DNA of 10,989 nucleotides from assembly GCA_937873165.1 (NCBI GenBank), contig CALMVH010000138.1:4642-15630 (forward strand), in the 5' to 3' direction. Origin of the DNA: an uncultured Rhodospirillales bacterium. Lineage in GTDB: Bacteria; Pseudomonadota; Alphaproteobacteria; CALMVH01. The translations under genes were made by a program, and so were the position numbers. Within the stretch, counting starts at the first letter, position 1; every line of letters begins with the position of its first letter. The notes under the pieces are model-generated. The model worked only from the letters and a program-made list of their open reading frames with translations. It was not told where the DNA came from and did no database searches. This document shows, in pieces, positions 7,095 through 10,989 of the stretch.

Positions 7095-8105
7095 ATGCGG
7101 TACTGGAGCCTGCCGTCGAATAACGGCATCGACGACCTGACGCCCGGCGAAGCCGAGACCCCGGTACCGGCTCGCGGTCAGGTGCTGATCAAGGTCCGCG
7201 CCTGTTCGCTGAACTACCGCGATCTGATGATCGTAGGAAATCGCTACGGGTTTGGCACTCTACCACCCAATCTGGTGCCGGTGTCTGATGGTGCGGGTCA
7301 AGTTGTCGAGGTAGGCCCGGACGTTTCGCGGGTCGCCCCCGGCGACAGGGTAGCAGGTATCTTCACCCAGGCCTGTATCGGCGGCGAGATGCGCAAGGGC
7401 GACGAGACTACCGCCCTTGGAGGCGCCATCGACGGCATGCTGACGGAATACAAGCTGCTGGATCAGGCCGGCATCGTGAAACTGCCCGACCACCTGTCGT
7501 TCGAGGAAGGCGCCACTCTGCCCTGCGCCGCGGTGACTGCCTGGAACGCGCTGTACGGTCTTCGCCGTTTAGCGGCGGGCGAGACGGTGCTGATCCTCGG
7601 TACTGGCGGCGTTTCGATCTTCGGCCTGCAGTTCGCCAAGGCGGCGGGCGCTCGGGTCATCGCGACCTCCTCCAGCGATGACAAGTTGCAGCGCGTGCGC
7701 GAACTGGGCGCGGACGAGGTGATCAACTACCGGGCTACACCCGAATGGCACGAGGAGGTACTTCGCCTGACAAACGGCCGGGGCGCGGATCACGTGGTGG
7801 AGGTCGGAGGCGCTGGCACGCTGCCGAAGTCGATCGCCTCGGCGGCACGCGGCGGCATTGTCAGCCTGATCGGCGTGTTGACGAAAGGCGACATCAACCC
7901 CATGCCGATCTTGGGCGGCGGGGTCATCGTGCGAGGCTTGCTGGTCGGCAGCCGCGAACTATTCGAAAACATGAACCGCGCCATCGCGGTCCACAAGTTG
8001 AAGCCGGTGATCGACAAGGTTTTTCCATTCGACGAAGCCAGGGACGCTTACCGGCACCTGGAAAGTCAGACGCACATCGGCAAGGTGGTCATCCGGGTGG
8101 ATTGA
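7095..8105 (+). CDS. Zinc-independent MDR (quinone oxidoreductase-like) alcohol dehydrogenase
   Basis: Medium-chain dehydrogenase/reductase, 336 aa, with no signal peptide, so cytoplasmic. The N-terminal catalytic domain has CSLNYRD at 37-43 and SDGAG at 64-68, where zinc enzymes have Cys and His-Glu ligands; the four-cysteine structural zinc loop is also absent. This places it with zinc-free quinone oxidoreductase-like members. The Rossmann domain carries GTGGVSIFGLQFAKAAGA from residue 169, and KLQRVRELGADEVINY follows as usual. Length is normal. The ATG is 1 bp after the TAG of the oxidoreductase gene, with only a weak Shine-Dalgarno, so translation is probably coupled to that gene. Its last 17 bp overlap the convergent dipeptidase gene. 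The reaction is likely NAD(P)H-linked oxidation or reduction of an alcohol, aldehyde or enone; the substrate is unknown. Confidence 0.9.
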   Translation: MRYWSLPSNNGIDDLTPGEAETPVPARGQVLIKVRACSLNYRDLMIVGNRYGFGTLPPNLVPVSDGAGQVVEVGPDVSRVAPGDRVAGIFTQACIGGEMRKGDETTALGGAIDGMLTEYKLLDQAGIVKLPDHLSFEEGATLPCAAVTAWNALYGLRRLAAGETVLILGTGGVSIFGLQFAKAAGARVIATSSSDDKLQRVRELGADEVINYRATPEWHEEVLRLTNGRGADHVVEVGGAGTLPKSIASAARGGIVSLIGVLTKGDINPMPILGGGVIVRGLLVGSRELFENMNRAIAVHKLKPVIDKVFPFDEARDAYRHLESQTHIGKVVIRVD

Positions 8106-8850
8106 GGGCTGCTCCGTAGAAAGCGGCTGGTTCATCCGTGAGCCTTGCCCACATCTGATCGCCCCAACTGTAGTGCCACCATTCGTAAGGCTGGTTGCAG
8201 AACCCCGCGTCGATCATGGCCCAGTACAGGCGGCGGCGATTGGTCTGAGCTTCGCCATCGGAGTACGAACGCGGTTCGAATGTCTCAAGATGATCGGTAT
8301 GCCCGATTTCCGTCAGTTCGTCGAAGATCGAGCCCATGAACAGGCATTGGCCGGAATGGGCCGATGCCAGCGTCAGGTCCACCGCGCCGCCCGTCAGGTG
8401 TGGCGAGGGGGATGCGGGATCGGTCGTGGGCCGCGCCCAGTATTGCTCCACTGCCGCCAGCAGCGCCTCGCCTTCCAGCGAGGGGTCGGTTTCGCGCAGA
8501 CGGGCTGGCATCCAAACATCGTGCGCGTAGGCCTGGACGGCCGTGGGGCGATAGGCATCGTGCACGAACAGCATCAGCCCGTCGCGCCGCAACCCTGCAT
8601 CGACGCTGGCCAGCCGCTCCGCCACGCTACGGCGCAGCAGCAGTTGCGTGATCGCGCCGGGGAAGACCTGATGGTAAGGCGGGTTATCGATGCGCGAGAA
8701 ATGGTTCAGACCCACGATCCCGTAATCGGCTAGATCGACCAGGGGCTCTTGATACAATGGATGCTTAGGATCGATTAGGTGCTGCCGGTATCCCTGCCGC
8801 TTCAACCGGGCGGCGGTCAGGTCAGGAATGCGCGTCTGAACAATCCGCAA
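8089..8850 (-). CDS. ddpX: D-Ala-D-Ala dipeptidase, VanX/DdpX type (peptidase M15D)
   Basis: Zinc metallopeptidase hydrolysing the D-alanyl-D-alanine dipeptide, 253 aa. Expected residues are all present: zinc ligands His151 and Asp158 in SPHLTGGAVD, His226 and catalytic Glu223 in EWWHY, and Arg101 in the YRP block. The spacings His-x6-Asp and Glu-x2-His match VanX (His116/Asp123, Glu181/His184). No signal peptide is visible, so it should act in the cytoplasm, as VanX does. No VanH, VanA or VanRS-like gene is visible, so a role in peptidoglycan dipeptide turnover is more likely than glycopeptide resistance; that is inference. The start is uncertain: TTG at 8850 directly follows the TGA of the upstream gene, with no clear Shine-Dalgarno, implying reinitiation. 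The symbol is by family analogy with the chromosomal enzyme. Confidence 0.88.
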   Translation of the reverse strand: MRIVQTRIPDLTAARLKRQGYRQHLIDPKHPLYQEPLVDLADYGIVGLNHFSRIDNPPYHQVFPGAITQLLLRRSVAERLASVDAGLRRDGLMLFVHDAYRPTAVQAYAHDVWMPARLRETDPSLEGEALLAAVEQYWARPTTDPASPSPHLTGGAVDLTLASAHSGQCLFMGSIFDELTEIGHTDHLETFEPRSYSDGEAQTNRRRLYWAMIDAGFCNQPYEWWHYSWGDQMWARLTDEPAAFYGAALNPPG

Positions 8851-9354
8851 TCAAGGTCGCGGTTTCGGACCTGACGGTCCGCTGGCAATCCCCGGCACCA
8901 TCGGTCTCAACTTTTGCGTACGATCAAGCAGCGTCTTCGACAGCTCGCGCTCCTTGATGTCGCGGCTTTCGTGCAAGGCGATCGGCTCTACTTTGTCGAG
9001 GTTTAAGAACGCTTTTTGTGCTCGTCCCAGGTTGCCCGGAGTACCGAACGGGCTCTCGGAGCCATCGGCGTGCGGCAGCACTTTCAAGATAATCGACCGG
9101 TGAGCTCGGATAACGTTCAGTGGATCGGTCGCAATCTGCTCGTTGCTGAGTCGAAGCACCTGATCCGCGGTTTTCTCGAAATCAGCCCGGGATTGATGCT
9201 GCGAGGCAAGTTCAGCCGGCAATTGCTGGATGCTTACCTCGGGAGATCCTCTTGCCGTCACATTGCCGCTCGCGCCCTTATTAACGCCCGCTTTCAGCTT
9301 CTGAAAGCCAAGTTTCAGGTTCGAAATAAACGTCCCGCTCGGTTTTTCAGCCAC
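8851..9354 (-). CDS. Hypothetical protein, unrecognised family
   Basis: A 167-residue protein that I do not recognise. I prefer the GTG at 9354 because AAGAG lies 8 nt upstream; a GTG at 9363 would add three residues. The N-terminus is basic and possibly amphipathic (TFISNLKLGFQKLKAGVNKG), the middle is rich in charged, probably helical sequence, and the end is a proline/glycine tail (MVPGIASGPSGPKPRP). There is no cysteine, no signal peptide and no membrane segment. GC by hand count is about 57 percent, below the neighbours, and codons such as AGA, TTA and CGA occur, hinting at recent or lineage-specific origin. It lies 57 bp after the amidotransferase-like gene and its TGA is immediately followed by the dipeptidase TTG, so it is probably co-transcribed with both. 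A short open frame on the other strand is the less likely alternative. Confidence 0.6.
   Translation of the reverse strand: MAEKPSGTFISNLKLGFQKLKAGVNKGASGNVTARGSPEVSIQQLPAELASQHQSRADFEKTADQVLRLSNEQIATDPLNVIRAHRSIILKVLPHADGSESPFGTPGNLGRAQKAFLNLDKVEPIALHESRDIKERELSKTLLDRTQKLRPMVPGIASGPSGPKPRP
8866..8881. repeat. Perfect hairpin at the end of the hypothetical gene
   Basis: CGGACC-TGAC-GGTCCG forms a 6-bp GC-rich stem with a 4-nt loop. It lies inside the last codons of the hypothetical gene, 16 bases before the dipeptidase TTG start. It could affect reinitiation or hide the start region in mRNA; no U-tract follows, so it is not a standard terminator. Confidence 0.35.
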
Positions 9355-9411
9355 TATATGCACTCTTGGTATCCAGACTCTTTGTAGGCAAACAGAGCCG
9401 AACCGTCAATC

Positions 9412-10989
9412 TCAACGGCCTTCCCTGCGCCATGCCCACAACAGTGCCGCCAGCATGATTGTCAGCGCCAGCAGAGGCGGCACCAGCGAAGTCTGTTCCG
9501 CGCCCGATACGGTATAGCCGCCGTTCTGCCGAAGCCCGATCCACGAGCCCCCGCTCATCGCACGCCCGGCGGGAACGCGGCGCAGTTCGATGGCCGGATC
9601 ATCCGCCAACCAGTGGATCGAGCCGCCTGTCGCCGACGCGACCGGCTTCATCTTGCTTTCGGTGGTCAGGACGTCACGGAACTCCGGCGCGTCGAGCGAG
9701 CCTGCGATGGCAAAGGCCGTGCGCGTGCCGTCGGTGATCTTGTAGACGCCGGTTTCGTGCGTTTCGGTCGTGCCCGTGTCCGCGCCCGCCGGGCCGGGCG
9801 CGAGCTTCACGACCTGCGTCGCGCCTGATGGCGCGGTGACGGTCGCGTCGGACTTGGCGGGCGTCAGGCTGATGCGGTCGATCGTCAGGGTGTTGCCATC
9901 GACGCGGGCGCGCAGGTCGTTTTCCTCCAAGGCCGGCTCCTTCATCAGCCAATGCGCCATGCGGCGCATCAGTTCGGCCTGGGGTCCACCACCCTGGAAC
10001 CCGCGCGACCACAGCCAGATCTGGTCGCTGGCCAGTTCCGCCACGCGTCCCTTGCCGACATGGCTGAGCACCAGCAAGGGCTGACGGTCCGCCCCCGCCA
10101 TTACCACGGCAGTGTCGGCAGGATCGGTGGATTTCGGGATCACGGCGAGTTGCTGGAACCAGCTGCCCCAACTGGTTGTGCCACCCGCTCCATCGCCCGG
10201 CAATCCTGCAGTGACCGGGTGGCGGCGGCCGATGTCGGTGATCGTCGGCTTGAACTCTTTCGCCACGACATCGCCGGGCGAGACTGGAAGAATATCGCCC
10301 AGCGGCGAGTAGTACAGCGACATGGGATCGGCCAGCGCCGGTCCGCTGGCATCCAGCAACGCGCCGCCGTCCTGGACGTATTGCACGATGTTCTGGTAAT
10401 AGCGTTGGGGCAAGATTCCCCGCTGCACATAGCGGTCGAAGATGATCAGGTCGAACTCTCTCAGCTTGACCTCGAACAGTTCGCGAATGGGAAACGCGAT
10501 CAGCGACAATTCGTCGACCGGCGTCGCATCCTGCTTTTCCGGCGGCCGCAGGATGGTGAAGTGCACCAGGTCCACCGAAGGGTCCGCCTTCAGCAGGTTC
10601 CGCCAGGTGCGTTCGCCCGGATACGGCTCGCCCGAGACGAGCAGCACCTTCAGCCGGTCGCGGACCGCGTTGATCGAGACGGCAGCGCGGTTGTTCTGGA
10701 TCGTCAGTTCATTGGGCACGGGAGTCGCATCAAAGGCGACGATGGTATGGCCTCCGTGATCCAGCGGCACGTCGACCGGAACATCCTGCCCTACCGGAAC
10801 AGTCATCTCCCGCGCGGTGCCGCCATCCTGGCTGACCATTACCTGCGCGGTCGGCTGGCCGATGTTCGGTGTATCGTTCACCCGAATGGTGACCTGTACT
10901 GTCTTGCCCACCAGGCCATAGGCAGGCGCGCCGACGATCGACAGGCTGCGGTCGCGCTCGTTGCGATCCCCCGTCAGCAGGGTGTGCAC
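9412..10989 (-). CDS. Membrane-anchored amidotransferase-like (COG5426-type) protein, 5'-truncated
   Basis: The C-terminal 525 residues of a large envelope protein; the frame is open to the window edge, so the GTG at the edge is not taken as a true start. The first part looks like beta-sandwich repeats (GKTVQVTIRVND and similar). Next is a class I glutamine-amidotransferase-like fold: RLKVLLVSGEPYPG, then EFDLIIFDRY and YVQDGGALLDASGP. A second beta-rich region follows, then one C-terminal membrane helix (SLVPPLLALTIMLAALLWAW) and a basic end, WRREGR, which would be cytoplasmic, placing the bulk in the periplasm. The visible part has no cysteine, so the amidotransferase nucleophile is missing and the domain is probably structural or binding. 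Similar proteins in alphaproteobacteria often sit with MoxR ATPase, DUF58 and BatA-like genes; those would lie right of the window. The actual role is unknown. Confidence 0.82.
   Translation of the reverse strand: MHTLLTGDRNERDRSLSIVGAPAYGLVGKTVQVTIRVNDTPNIGQPTAQVMVSQDGGTAREMTVPVGQDVPVDVPLDHGGHTIVAFDATPVPNELTIQNNRAAVSINAVRDRLKVLLVSGEPYPGERTWRNLLKADPSVDLVHFTILRPPEKQDATPVDELSLIAFPIRELFEVKLREFDLIIFDRYVQRGILPQRYYQNIVQYVQDGGALLDASGPALADPMSLYYSPLGDILPVSPGDVVAKEFKPTITDIGRRHPVTAGLPGDGAGGTTSWGSWFQQLAVIPKSTDPADTAVVMAGADRQPLLVLSHVGKGRVAELASDQIWLWSRGFQGGGPQAELMRRMAHWLMKEPALEENDLRARVDGNTLTIDRISLTPAKSDATVTAPSGATQVVKLAPGPAGADTGTTETHETGVYKITDGTRTAFAIAGSLDAPEFRDVLTTESKMKPVASATGGSIHWLADDPAIELRRVPAGRAMSGGSWIGLRQNGGYTVSGAEQTSLVPPLLALTIMLAALLWAWRREGR

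Noticed and set aside
5828..7129. 433-codon minus-strand open frame opposite the Gfo/Idh gene
   Set aside because: The plus strand carries the Rossmann and EKP motifs and the Tat signal; the minus frame shows no family features.
8089..8850. Glycopeptide resistance (vanX) cluster
   Set aside because: Only the dipeptidase is present; no VanH dehydrogenase, VanA ligase or VanRS regulators are visible, and the host appears Gram-negative.
9016..9387. Plus-strand 123-codon open frame opposite the hypothetical gene
   Set aside because: The minus frame has a better Shine-Dalgarno, fits the operon (its stop abuts the next start) and has a more protein-like composition. It remains the main alternative if the minus frame proves non-coding.

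Overview
The window looks like chromosomal DNA from a GC-rich Gram-negative bacterium, most likely an alphaproteobacterium. The reasons are high GC at third codon positions, a NodT-type outer-membrane lipoprotein, two twin-arginine (Tat) signals, GTG/TTG starts, and a large amidotransferase-like membrane protein of a kind common in alphaproteobacteria. I cannot name the genus; Acetobacteraceae is only a guess. Nine protein genes fill nearly all of the window. I saw no RNA genes, insertion sequences, CRISPR arrays or phage genes.

Left block (1-2928, + strand): the 3' part of a DHA2-family drug:H+ antiporter (EmrB-like), then 2 bp later a NodT/OprM-type outer-membrane factor. Together they are the inner- and outer-membrane parts of a tripartite efflux pump. 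The periplasmic adaptor gene would be expected just left of the window.

Middle block (2961-8105): two two-gene units diverge from a 114-bp intergenic region. Leftward run a Sec-exported DUF1800 protein and a Tat-exported DUF1501 protein, coupled by a TAATG stop/start overlap. Rightward run a Tat-exported Gfo/Idh/MocA oxidoreductase (TTG start with a good Shine-Dalgarno) and, 1 bp later, a zinc-independent MDR dehydrogenase. Three of the four proteins carry export signals, so this looks like an envelope module of unknown purpose and is the best candidate here for an undescribed system.

Right block (8089-10989, - strand): in transcription order, the 3' part of a cysteine-free, amidotransferase-like, membrane-anchored protein, an unrecognised 167-residue protein with lower GC, and a VanX/DdpX-type D-Ala-D-Ala dipeptidase with all expected zinc and catalytic residues. 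The last two genes abut exactly (TGA then TTG). The dipeptidase and the MDR gene converge and overlap by 17 bp at their 3' ends.

The common theme is the cell envelope: efflux, exported proteins of unknown function, and peptidoglycan dipeptide hydrolysis. Functions are given at family level from motifs read by eye; no database search was possible.
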